Below, in pieces: positions 10,839-21,465 of a DNA stretch of 64,000 bases (its first letter is position 1; each line of letters begins with the position of its first letter). The stretch is from Cytospora piceicola (Eukaryota; Ascomycota; Sordariomycetes; Diaporthales; Cytosporaceae). The stretch is from assembly GCA_023375675.1 (NCBI GenBank), contig JALQBC010000018.1, forward strand, positions 558,001 to 622,000. Direction: 5' to 3'. Below the pieces are notes generated by a model that saw nothing but the letters and a program-made list of their open reading frames with translations, did no database searches and was not told the origin of the DNA. The position numbers were made by a program, and so were the translations under genes.

Positions 10839-12767
10839 TTACCATGCGCTCACCTCAAAGTTCTCCTCAGGGAAATAAGTAGCTACCACCGTCCTGTCTG
10901 CGAATTTCCTGCCTGCCAGCGCCCTAAATGCCTTGGTCGCCGACTCGGGACTATCAAACTTGACGTAGATCTTGCCCACTCCAGCTGACTGCCTGCTTCC
11001 ACCAACCGGTCTGGGGACCTTGAGCTCTGAGATTTGGCCATACTTTTGGCACTCATCCCGGACGTCTTCGCAGATTTCTGTGACAGAGTTGTATTAGCAT
11101 TAATAGATTGATGAACCGGATGCACTTTTGGCAAGAGGCTTGAAGAGAATTTGGGGCGGGGGGGGGGTAAATTCTTACCTTCGTAGTCATCGTTATCCAT
11201 CAGCTCCTCCGGAGTCACCATGTTCAGCAGCTGCAGCACACGCGTGACCTCCGAGTCCGTGGACGTGGTTCCGGCGAGCATGGACATAGCATTCACGCCC
11301 ATCTCCACGCCCGCGACCTGCGTAATGCCTATGCTGGCCTTGCGCACCTTGAGGTGTCTATCCCCAAGCTCCATGGCGTCGAGGCCCTTGATAGCGACTT
11401 CGGTGGCAGTGGGGTCGAGGTATTCACAGAAAGCAATGCCCTGAGGATTGAAGTTAGTCATGGTCATCTTCACACGAGTATACGGATAGGTTTGCGGAAG
11501 TATGACCTACCCTTGACTCTTCCGTCCCACTATCCTGAGCAAGCACAAAGGCCTTGAGCTCGCCAAAGCTATTGAGAAGCTCGAGGACTTGCTCTGATGT
11601 CAGGTATGGGGGGATGTTGGTCACACTGATCTTGTTGGGTGTGTCAATGACAACATCGGACACACGACCAGGCTCGTAGTTGGGATCATCGACGATAGCC
11701 GGCACAATGTAATCCTTGGGACGTCGAATCTGCAGGCCCGCTGCGGAGCCGTTGGCCGCGCCGTCCGTCTCGTCCGCCTCCATGGACTGGCCATCCAGAG
11801 CGAGGGCAACGGTAGCATCGGCAGCGGTCTTGAACTCAACAAGGGCGAAGGAGCGGTCGGCGGACACCTGGGCGAGGGCGCAGGGGTCGGTGGACTCGAC
11901 GACGTTGAGACCGTTGAGCTGCAGGTTGAAGTAGCCGGCGATGGACTCGTCGGTGGCTGAGGGGGGCAGGTTGGAGACGATGAGGCGCTTGGCCTGTCGC
12001 GAGTTGGTGGGCTTCAGGGACGCGCTGTTGACGGCGTTGCCGGGCTGGTTCATGAACGCCTGCAGCTTGGTCGGGTCCATCGCCTGTTGCCTGGGGGCGC
12101 CGGGCAGGGGGAACATGCCCGACAGCTTGGCCTGCTCGGCCGTCACGTTCTCGTAGCCTGGAGGCTTGATGTCCCACTGCGTCAACCGTCTCTTGCGCTC
12201 AGTGACAAGGGTGATGTCGGTCAAGTCGGGCGTTGGCTCTCGCTTCTTAGGTGGCGGCGACTCGCTGCGGCGGCGCTCGGGAGCACGCTCCCGGAATTCG
12301 TCTCTGTCCCGGCCGCCGGGTGGGCCGCGGCGCCGGTCGTCGAACAGGTCGCGGTCGCGGCGTGGGGGTCTGTCGTCGTCCCTACGGCCACCATCTCGTC
12401 TTCCTCCCCGGTCGGCACGATCCCACTCCCTTTCACCACCACGGCGCTCACGACCACCTCCTCCTCCTCCTCCTCCTCCTCCGCTTCCTGTGTAGCGGTC
12501 CTCGCGTTCTCTGTCACGGTGGCTCCGGCTTGAGGAGTAGGTGTCTACCTCGCCACCTGCATCGCGCCGGCGGGAGGAGTCGTAGGGGGAGCGCGAGCGG
12601 CGTCGGCGGTGGCTGTCGCGATCACGGTCTCGTCGATCATCGCGGTCGCGTCTCGAGGACTGCAGAGCATTCGCGTTAGCTGGGGATTACTGGCTGAGGG
12701 TCACAAGATATATACGTACACCATAGTCCCTGGAAGAGCCATGTCGGCCTCCATCTTTTCGATCCAT
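10839..12767 (-). CDS. U2AF2: U2AF large subunit (U2AF65-type splicing factor)
   Basis: Four exons, 12720-12767, 11511-12659, 11179-11440 and 10839-11077, join to 565 residues. The protein binds the polypyrimidine tract at 3' splice sites and recruits U2 snRNP. The N-terminal 150 or so residues are rich in RS, RD and RG with a run of seven Gly. Next comes the U2AF35-binding ligand motif (RKRRLTQWDIKPPGYENVT, W178). RRM1 follows near residues 241-330 (RLIVSNLPPS), RRM2 near 359-440 (ISVTNIPPYLTSEQVLELL, GIAFCEYLDP), and the C-terminal UHM ends YFPEENFEVSAW. The ATG at 12767 is supported by the phase-0 join GGT|TCC. Introns: 12660-12719, 11441-11510 and 11078-11178; the last includes a G-rich run on the plus strand. 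It is divergent from OGG1. Confidence 0.94.
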
Positions 12768-13426
12768 AATCAGCAACGATTACCCGGAATCGACTGTTGG
12801 GGGTTGGGAGAAGGAACCTACCACGCGATGAGGATGAGTATTTGATGCCCTCCATTATTTGTCGCTTCCCTGAAAATTGCTTACCCTTCTTGAATGCGAC
12901 GATGGAAGGGGCTGTTGATAGGCAAGTTGTGACTAATATCAGTTGTTCGGTAGTGATGTTGTTGGCCTCTGAAGTTGTGGTAGTAACGAGGAAGACAGCC
13001 GCTGGCACCAAAAGCAAAGCAAGCCAAGCAAAGCAGCTTCTCGAAAATCCAATGGCGAGGCTGATTTTGAGGCACTCTGCTGCTATTCCACTTATGGCCT
13101 AGTGGCGTATTACCCCTGTAGGTACCTAAGTACTAGTGTACTCGACCGGGATCAGGGCAACTTGAGCATTTCAAGATCTCGACTCACAGGGCATACAAAA
13201 GTAATTTACACCAGCGGCCAGTGGCAAGACCCTGAATTGCAGTGCCTTTTCCCGCCCGGGCCCTTCCACCTTATTCATGATCAACACTCCTTCCGAAATC
13301 CTAAACCGTACTTACATATTAGTCGATCTCCTGTTCTCTGAGATGTGAAGGGGATCTCAAATTCATACAGATAAATCTTCATTCTCCAAACTTGACCTAG
13401 AACCACCAAAGGGCCTCGCCCCAAAG
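12768..13426. promoter_or_regulatory. Divergent promoter region of U2AF2 and OGG1
   Basis: A 659-bp spacer between divergent starts. It contains a TAGGTACCTA palindrome at 13119-13128, related to the palindrome in the FAN1/SDC1 spacer. No gene is seen. The promoter role is inferred from layout. Confidence 0.4.
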
Positions 13427-14776
13427 ATGGCTCCTCTCGAAACTTCTGCATGGCGGAAACTTCCCTTGAGCCTCACCGAGCTATGTATTGACACCACTCT
13501 GCGTTGTGGACAATCCTTCAGATGGCGCAAGATGAATGATGAGTGGTTTGTTTGAGCGTATCATATCCATACTCAGAATTTTGTTGACATACTTGGCAGG
13601 CACTGTACACTCCACGGCAGGATCATCTCCTTGAAGCAGGATGCTCACAGCCTGCATTACCGGGCCATATGGCCCAAACCCCAGATCACGGCCTTGACTC
13701 CTCCTTCAACAGGTGCCAGTACTCCTGTGGACTCACCAACAGACGACACTGAACCTTTACTGAGAACCTACCTCAACCTGCAATATAATCTGTCCTCCCT
13801 CTACCAACAATGGTCAGACGGTGATGCCAATTTCCGCAAACGTGCCCCCAATTTTACCGGCGTTCGCATATTGAACCAGGACGCCTGGGAAGCCTTGGTT
13901 GGCTTCATATGCAGCAGCAACAACAACATATCCCGCATCTCACAGATGGTTCACAAATTATGTCTACACTACGGGCCATACATTGGAACCATCGACAAGG
14001 AGGCATTCCACGACTTCCCCACGCCAAGCTCCCTCGCGGTACCAGGTGTCGAGGCTCACCTGCGCGAGCTAGGATTCGGCTACCGGGCAAGATACATTGC
14101 CGAAACAGCACGAAACATATCCGAGGAAAGGCCGGAAGGGTGGCTCCTTAGCCTGCGAAATCCAGACAGCTTGGCCCTGGGCGCAAAACTTGGCAGCAAA
14201 ATCCCCCCCAGTGACGACCCAACACCAACATACAAACACGCCCATGAGCAACTCCTCCAGTTAACCGGCGTCGGCCCAAAGGTCGCGGATTGCGTCTGCC
14301 TTATGGGCCTGGGCTGGCTTGAAGCCGTCCCCGTCGACACACATGTGTGGCAGATTGCCATGCGGGACTACAAATTCGGCGGGAAGGCGAAGAACAAGAC
14401 ACTTACCAAGGCACTATATTCTGCCGTGGGGGATCACTTCCGGGGCCTGTGGGGTAGCCAGGCTGGATGGGCACACTCGGTTCTGTTCACGGCCGATTTG
14501 AGAGCGTTCTCGGATCGATTGGTGGAGAAGCCAGCCGAGAAGACTGAGGATGATGCAGATATAAAGGCGGTCAAGGTGGAAACCAAGGATGATGTTGCGC
14601 TGGTCGCACCGGTCACTACATCGGCCATGAGGAAGAGGAAGAGCGTTGTGGTGACTGAGACGGTGAAGGTGGAGGTGAAGGAGGAGGTGAAGGAGGAAGA
14701 CGATCCGGACATGGCAGCTGTGGGAACTACGAGGAGGAGTAAGAGGACGCGAACAGGGGCCTTTCGATCAGTTTGA
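13427..14776 (+). CDS. OGG1: 8-oxoguanine DNA glycosylase/AP lyase (OGG1)
   Basis: Two exons, 13427-13545 and 13600-14776, with a 54-bp intron (GTTTGT..GGCAG), give 431 residues. The enzyme removes 8-oxoguanine opposite cytosine in base excision repair. The N-terminal domain shows LPLSLTELCIDTTLRCGQSF. The helix-hairpin-helix/GPD core has FICSSNNNISRISQMV, then LTGVGPKVADCVCLMGL with the Schiff-base lysine K267, and VPVDTHVWQIA with the catalytic D286. The 19-residue K-to-D spacing equals that of human OGG1 (K249, D268). The C-terminal tail is charged, with VKVEVKEEVKEE-type repeats and RRSKRTR as a likely nuclear signal. The start context CCAAAGATGG is good, and the exon 1 frame is well conserved, which fixes the start. 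Confidence 0.95.
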
Positions 14777-15298
14777 TATAATATTGGATACCAAATCAAC
14801 CTGGTAACGATCGTACAAATATATCTACGGCCAATAATCCATCCCTCCTCGTCAAGGCCCCAAGTGCTCCGAACATGTTCTGTCATCATTACTATGACCC
14901 AATATTATACATCCCTGCTGTTGCCATTGCACTGAAACAGACGAGGCTTCCGGTTGAATCTCGCTCGCACGAAGCAATCGTTACAAGAAGCTTTACGCAG
15001 CGCTTCACCCTGTTTGCTTCTTCCGCAGAAAAACACCGTAAGGTTGTTGATCCTCCCCCTAGCTACTAAGCCTAGCGTTCCGGGTCCCGAGCGGGTCGAA
15101 CTTAACCGGGTTTACTGTACTTGTTTCGTAAACGTCACACTTCGCGAAAGTATCTATGAATCATGTACGGCCTCATTTTACAGCATCTTCACATTATCTT
15201 TCGCCATTGAAGTATCTCATACCAGCACTTTTCCCAACCCCAAAAGCATATTATCTGGCGGCTTTCGAGAACGCCAGATTTGGTAACAACCAGTCACC
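14777..15298. other. Intergenic region between OGG1 and the split aldo/keto reductase
   Basis: These 522 bp hold the OGG1 3' flank and the upstream region of the reductase, both on the plus strand. I see no gene or clear regulatory motif. Confidence 0.5.
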
Positions 15299-16152
15299 AT
15301 GGCCGCCCGCTTCGCGCTCAAATGCGCCAAGGAGTCCGCCGGCACGATCCCCCTGCCCAACCTCTGCATCGGCAGCTGGTCCTGGGGCGACTCGTACACA
15401 TGGAAGAATGCCTCCACGGAAGCAGTCGCCGAGCTAGAAGGTGCATGGAAACGCATGCGCGAGAGTGACCTCTTCTTCGTCGACACTGCCGAGGTCTACG
15501 GCCAGGGAGAATCGGAGCGCATCATTGGCAAGATGCGCCAGGACCCCGAGTTCACCACGGAGGACTTCAGGTCCAGGCTCGTCATCGCTAGCAAGTTCTT
15601 GCCCGTCCCCTGGCCGCCGACGCGGCTGGTCCTGCCGGGGGGCATGGTCAAGTTCTGCAAGGCCAGCCTGGCTCGGCTGGGGATGGAGAGCATGGACTTA
15701 TACCAAGTTCACGGGCCTACTCACCTCCTTAACTCCATCGATGCCATGGCGGGCGGCCTGGCGAGGTGCGTCGAGCTGGGCCTCACGCGGGCCGTGGGCG
15801 TGAGCAACTACAGCAGGGACGAGATGGTCAAGATGGACGAGGCGCTGAAGAAGAGGGGCCTGCGGCTCGCGAGCAACCAGGTCGAGTTCTCGCTGCTGCG
15901 CACGCTGCCCGAGAAGAGCGGCCTGCTCGAGGAGTGCAGGAAGCGGGGCATCGTGATGATGGCGTACAGCCCGCTGGGCATGGGCCGCCTCACGGGCAAG
16001 TACTCCAAGGAGAACCCGCCCCCGGCAGGCCGGTCGTTTGGCAACTTCCCCATGGAGCAGCTGGCTCCCCTTCTGGAGGCCCTCCGCGGGATCGCCGAGG
16101 CCCACGGGGTGAAGTCGAGTGCCGTGGCGCTCAAGTGGGTGATTCCCTTGTC
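15299..16152 (+). pseudogene. Aldo/keto reductase, 5' part, cut by a 39.8-kb insertion
   Basis: This is the first 284 codons plus two bases of an NADPH-type aldo/keto reductase. The catalytic tetrad is complete: D62 and Y67 in FVDTAEVYG, K99 in IASKF, and H138 in LYQVHGP. VGVSNY and MAYSPLGMGRLTGKY follow. Reading on into the insert adds about 15 foreign residues and stops at 16196-16198, so any product would be 299 residues. It would lack the C-terminal KGxxPxxGxKN strand and helix that hold the cofactor phosphate. The missing 3' end is at 55977-56142. With one copy of TGTC the two parts join in frame to 340 codons including the stop (339 residues). The start ATG sits in the strong context GTCACCATGG. 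The family resembles plant and fungal pyridoxal-reductase-like AKRs; the substrate is unknown. Confidence 0.93.
16149..16152 (+). repeat. Candidate target-site duplication (left copy, TGTC)
   Basis: TGTC directly precedes the left terminal inverted repeat and recurs at 55973-55976 directly after the right one. Collapsing the two copies to one restores an open aldo/keto reductase frame. The length of 4 bp is tentative, because the outer two or three bases of the two arms do not match each other. Confidence 0.6.
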
Positions 16153-16640
16153 AACCGAGAGCGATTTTTTCCCATTTTCGGCAGGTCTTAACTCCTGAGA
16201 CACTGTCTCATACGGGGTTTTAGAGTGCATTTTCGAGTTAAAGACAGTTTCTAGAATATATTTTCGAGTCTAATACAGTTTCTAAAGTATATTTTCGAGT
16301 GTAATATATATATTATAAGTTAAAACTTTATCTTTAGAGTTTACTTTCGAGCCTTCGAAACTATAACTTAAGGCTAGCCTTCGAGTTTTAATTATAGCTA
16401 TCTCTATCTCTAAGTCGCCCTCGCCTTCGACCTTCGAGTTTTAATCGTTTAACTTCTATTATACCTAATAGTCCTCTATCCTCTGTTTATCTAACCGTAG
16501 CCGTATCGGTAGTATATTTCTAGTATATCTTACGGTCGGTCCGCTACGATCGGCTTAAGCTATACCGAGTAGGAAAGGCGATACTAAGCCACGATACATC
16601 TTACAGTCGGTCTACCGCGGAACACGTGACTGGTTAAGCC
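16153..16640 (+). repeat. Left terminal inverted repeat
   Basis: The reverse complement of the right end matches this arm along its length. Shared blocks are CGAGAG near the tip, AGGTCTTAACT, CAGTTTCTAGA versus CTGTTTCTAGA, TATATATATTATAAGTTAA, CTTCTATTA, AACCGTAG and CGGTCGGTCCGCTACG versus CGATCGGTCCGCTACG, ending near GGTATAG/CTATAG. Many differences are C/T or G/A, as RIP would cause. The outer 80 bp still keeps several CpA and TpG pairs, so it is less mutated than the interior. Confidence 0.8.
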
Positions 16641-16671
16641 ACCTATAGCACCTTTCCCTAGGACTAATTTA

Positions 16672-16788
16672 GCTGTGATGGCTGTGATGGCTGTGATAGC
16701 TGTAATAGCTGTGATAGCTGTGATGGCTATAATAGCTGTAATGGCTGTGATGGCTGTGATAGCTGTGATAGCTATAATAGCTATAATT
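16672..16788. repeat. 9-bp minisatellite, 13 units (GCTGTGATG/A)
   Basis: Thirteen units in register run from 16672 to 16788. Nearly all differences between units are TpG to TpA (GCTGTGATA, GCTGTAATA, GCTATAATA). The array is rich in TpG although the surrounding DNA has almost none. A short minus-strand frame reads it as Ile-Thr-Ala repeats, which I do not regard as a gene. Confidence 0.85.
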
Positions 16789-16827
16789 ATAAACACGGTA
16801 GTAATTATACAGATATAGCTAGTTAGT

Positions 16828-17108
16828 AAGCTCGCCTTTTAATTTCAGCGACCGGTTTACTAGCCGGTTATATCGATTCGAATATTCGACTATAACCTTA
16901 ACCTTAACCTTAACCTTAACCTTAACCTTAACCTTAACTTTAACCTTAACCTTAACCTTAACTTTAACCTTAACCTCTTAGGTACTTACTAACCTAAACG
17001 TTAATAAGCTCGCCTTTTAATTTTAACGACCGGTTTATTAGCCGGTTATATTAAATTAAATATTATTAACTATAACTATAACCTTAACCTTAACTTTAAC
17101 CTTAACCT
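16828..17108. repeat. Two ~175-bp direct repeats, each ending in a (CCTTAA)n tract
   Basis: Each copy begins TAAGCTCGCCTTTTAATTT, continues with a CGACCGGTTTA..TAGCCGGTTATA palindromic module, and ends in a hexamer tract: about 14 units at 16894-16977 and about 5 at 17080-17108. The hexamer is CCTTAA, not the CCCTAA telomere repeat common in these fungi. Confidence 0.75.
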
Positions 17109-20100
17109 CGACTACGTTATAATATATACCGATATTAATAAGGTCTATAAACTTATACGTAGTTAGATTAAAATAAAGTCGAGGTTAATACTATTAATTA
17201 ATATATCCTTATCGTTATTTATAAATATTTATTATATATACGTTTATAAAGTATATTAGGCCGGTTTTTTTCTTAAAATTATATAAAATATTAAAGACTA
17301 ACTAACTATATAAAGTATATCGTCCTTTTTTTTTAACTTAACGACGAAAGCCTATTACTCTTTATTAATAGTCTAACGGCTTTTATTATTAGTAGTCTAG
17401 CGGTTTTTATCGTTAGTAGTCTAACGGTCTTTATTCTCCTCGTCCTTCTCGATAGTAAGCCTTTTATACTTAAATAATATCGCTTTAAAAGAACCGCCTT
17501 AAAAAATATTAAAAGAGGACCGATCGTAAACCTTATAGCTATTAGCTAGCTTAATAGCTATAAAGCAGGTATAACTATATACTATAGTATAGTCGATACC
17601 GCCGGCAACCTAATAGTTAAATAAGTAATACTTCTTTTTAACCTTTATTATTTTAGCTTAAACGTACTATTTATATTTAAAGTATAGCTTTAGCTTATTC
17701 TATATAGCGATTTAATATATTTTAAAGATAAAGGTATAAACGTAGCTTTAGTTATCTTTTAAGGTTAAACTAAGGGCGTTAATACTTAGTATATAAGGCT
17801 TTTTAAATATCTTATAAACGTTATTTATAATAAAGAAGGCCTTATAAAAGACTTTATAAAAGCCGGAGCCGACTAAATATTATAAATATTTATATATATA
17901 AAAAGAATTAGATAATATTTATAAAAAGTTTTAGCCTTATTTAAGTTTCGGGTTTCGGATATTTTATTAATAAAATAAGTAAGTAATAGCGTTAAATAAG
18001 TCTTATAGTTTTTTAGCCGGGTAGTAATTAGTTTAAAAGTAAAAGTATATAAAGTTTAAAAGTAAAAGTATATAAAGTTTAAGAGTTTTAAGCTAACTAA
18101 GAGTACTAATAGTAGATAATTATAATAAGCGACTAACAGATTTTCTTTTTAAAAGTTAAGTATATAAAGTTTAAGAGTTTTAATTAATTAAGAGTACTAA
18201 GACGGTAAATAAATATAATAAACGACTAACAGATATTCTTTTATATAGAATTAGTCTGTATTTAAAATAACGATATTTTATAAAGAACTATAAAAGTTTA
18301 GATTAAAGTTCTTTATTACTTAAAAATACTGTATATACTCTGCCTTACCGCTACTAACTATATAGAAATAGCGACCTTTATCTATTAAACAGGTTTTACT
18401 TTATAAGCAGGTTTTACTTTATAATAATATCTGATTTACTATCGATAAATAAAAAGAGAGAAAAAGGTATCGTATAGTATATAAAACTTATAAAGTATAT
18501 AATAGCTAATAACGTTTTATTTACTCGGCTGTTTTTATAGTTTTAGCTGCTAAAAATATTTACTATATATATTTCGGAATTATAAGGTTTCGAAATTATA
18601 AATAGCCGGTAATATCTAAAATATATAGTATAAGTAAGAGTTTTAAAAAAGGATTTTTTAACTCGAGTATCTTTTTATAAATAAGATACCGGTTAAGTAA
18701 AAAAATAAAAAAAAAGCTAACTAATTAAAGCGATAAAAGCGATATACTAATCGAAGTCGCTAAATAGTATTATATAATTAATAGCTGAAGTAAAAGACGT
18801 TATATTATATATTTATTTATCTAATTAAAAGAATTAATTACTTATAACGAGATTTCTTTATAAATATATTAAAAACTATATCTAGTATATTAAAATAGTG
18901 TTTTACTAAGTATAGAATATACCTAAGAAAATATATACTTTAATATAAAGTACTTACTTAAGTAAGTAAAAAAAAAAAAGGTAAATAGTTAACCGGGACG
19001 TTTACAGACTAAAATAACTACTAGCCTAAAAATAACTATAGCTACTTTTATATATCGTATCTCTCTTTTAACTTATTAGCTATAAAAGCGACTTAACTTA
19101 TTAGCTATAAGTCTTATAAGGTTACTCCTTATTATAAAAGTATTAAGTTTTTACTTAATTTAATACTTTTAAAATAATAATAATCTTTAATCTTTTTTTC
19201 GGTTTTATATAGCTTATTAAAGTTAAAAATTAGTATAAGTTTAAGTTTAAGTTTAGTTTAATTCGATAATATTTATTAATAATAAAGATAGCGGTTTATC
19301 TCGATATACTTATAAAATATATACCTTATATACTAAAAGCTATACTTAAATAAAAAGTAACTTTAACCGGTTACCTAACTTAAATATAGGTAAAGAGAAG
19401 GTATATATAGTAGCCGGGGCAGGTACTTAAAACGGTTTATAATATAAAAACGAAACGGTAAAATAATATAAAAGTATAAATATAGCTAGTATAGTATAAG
19501 TATATAAGTTTAAATAAAAACAGTATAAGACTTTTTAAACGTTTATATTAATTAAAAAGTAACGTTTTAAAATACTTATATAATTACTACCTTATTAACT
19601 TTAGCTTTAACTATAATAACTACCTACTTAAGTATTTAGCTTAGTTAAACGTAAAAAAAGTTAAACGTAAAAGAAGCTAAACGTAAAAAAAGCTAAACGT
19701 AAAAGATAGATTCTTTACCTTAAGCTAGTTATAAAAGGTAACCTTTCTTATTACCTTATTAAAGGTATTAGGTTAAGCTACCTTTACGCTTTCAATTTTA
19801 GCTAAAACCTTTATATAAAAATAAATAAACTAAAACGATAAAAAAGCTAATACGATTCTACTTAGCTTTATATATTATATAACCTACCGGAAGTTTATAT
19901 ATATAACTATAGCTATAACTACGGCTACCCGGCTTAAAGTCTATTTTCCGCTATAGTATAGCTTAAAAAAGGTATAAATAGTTAAAGCAATAGTAAAGTA
20001 ATAATAAAAAGCAGTTTAAGTTAAAGGATTTCTTTATAATAAGTCGGAGTAGCTATACTAAAAGAAGCTTTAGCCGGGACGTTATAAATAAGTTATTAGT

Positions 20101-20459
20101 TAACGATAAGTTTACAGTTATTTAAAAATAGCTTTTCTGTTTAAACCTTAATTATTAAGCCCGAAATAAGAAAGCTTTACGAAATACTATCGTATCTTTT
20201 ATAACTACCTATTAAATATTTCGGTAAAGATATAATATAAAAGATAACGTATAAACAGAGATATTACTATCGTTTTTAAGATATTATAATATAAACTTCT
20301 AGTATTCGGTTTAAAAACTTATAAGTAGCTTAGCCTGTTTATACCGTTAAAACCCTTCGGTTTTTAAATATTTAATAAAAAAGTAATAACCTTTTAATTT
20401 ATCGAACTAAACGCTATCGGTTTAAATATACTAATTTTTTATCTTAAAATAAAGATAAT

Positions 20460-21160
20460 ATAGCTTCGGCTTAGCCTTTTATACCTTTTCTATTAAAAAA
20501 GCTCGCCTTTTATACCTTTTCTGCTAAAAGAGCTTTAGTTTAGCCTTTTATACCTTCTTTAATAAAGGTAAAGAAGCTCGCTTTTTATACCTTTTTTACT
20601 AGAAAAGCCTTAGCTTAGCTTTTTACCTTTTCTTTAATAAAGGTAAAAGAGCTTACTTTCTATACCTTTACTAAAAGAGCTTTAGCTTAGCCTCTTACCC
20701 TTTTTTTAGCAAAAGCAGAAGAGCTTACTTTTTATACCTTTATTAAAAGAACCTTAACTTAGCCTTTTACCTTTTTTTTAGTAAAGGTAAAAGAACTTGC
20801 TTTTTATACCTTTACTAAAAAAGCTTTAGCTTAGCCTTTTACCCTTTCTTTAATAAAGGTAAAAAAGCTTATTTTTTATACTTTTATTAAAAGAGCTTTA
20901 GCTTAACCTTTTACCCCTTTTTTAATAAAAGTAAAAGAGTTTACTTCTTATACTTTTACTAAAAGAGCTTTAGCTTAGCCTTTTACCCTTTCTTTAATAA
21001 AGGTAGAAAAGCTTACTTTTTATACTTTTATTAAAAAAGCTTTAATTTAACCTCTTACCCTTTTTTTAATAAAAGTAGAAGAGCTTATCTTTTATACCTT
21101 TACTAATAAAGCTTTAGTTTAGCCTTTTATACCTTTTTTATTAAAAGAGCTTTATAAGGA
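20460..21160. repeat. 72-bp tandem array, about nine units
   Basis: The GCTTTAGCTTAGCC element (with variants) recurs at 20607, 20679, 20751, 20823, 20895, 20967, 21039 and 21111, an exact 72-bp spacing. A first unit at 20532 and a short last one near 21149 are irregular. Each unit contains CTTTAATAAAGGTAAAAGAG-like and TATACCTTTACTAAAAGA-like segments. The period equals 24 codons, which suggests a former coding repeat, now heavily RIP-mutated. Confidence 0.85.
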
Positions 21161-21289
21161 AATTATAAAAATATTTATCTTTAATAAGTTTTTCGACTTA
21201 AAACTAAAGTATAGTTTTACCTTATTAGTATTTACGTAAACGGATTATTCTTTATAAAAACTCTATATCGAAATAGTTAAATATAACCT

Positions 21290-21465
21290 ACTTATAGTAA
21301 AATTAACGTTTATAAACTTAACTAAAAATAATAAAATATTAGCGTTTATAAACTCGGCTAAAAATAATAAAATATCGGCGTTTATAAACTCGGCTAAAAA
21401 TAATAAGATATCGGCGTTTATAAACTCGGCTAAAAACGATAAAATATCGGCGTTTATAAAATAAA
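21290..21465 (+). repeat. 36-bp tandem array, about four units
   Basis: The unit GCGTTTATAAACTCGGCTAA followed by AAATAATAAAATATCG repeats with a 36-bp period. In one plus-strand frame it reads AFINSAKNNKIS repeatedly without a stop until TAA near 21464. A 12-codon period suggests the remnant of a repetitive protein. Confidence 0.75.

Noticed and set aside
11454..12224. A 256-aa frame as a separate gene with start at 12224
   Set aside because: The codon there is TTG. The frame continues upstream into an RS-rich region and a spliced ATG at 12767, and it is simply the middle of U2AF.
16894..16977. Telomere or interstitial telomeric repeat
   Set aside because: The hexamer is CCTTAA rather than CCCTAA, and genes continue on both sides.
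20460..21160. CRISPR-like array
   Set aside because: The 72-bp units are wholly repeated with no unique spacers, and the genome is eukaryotic.
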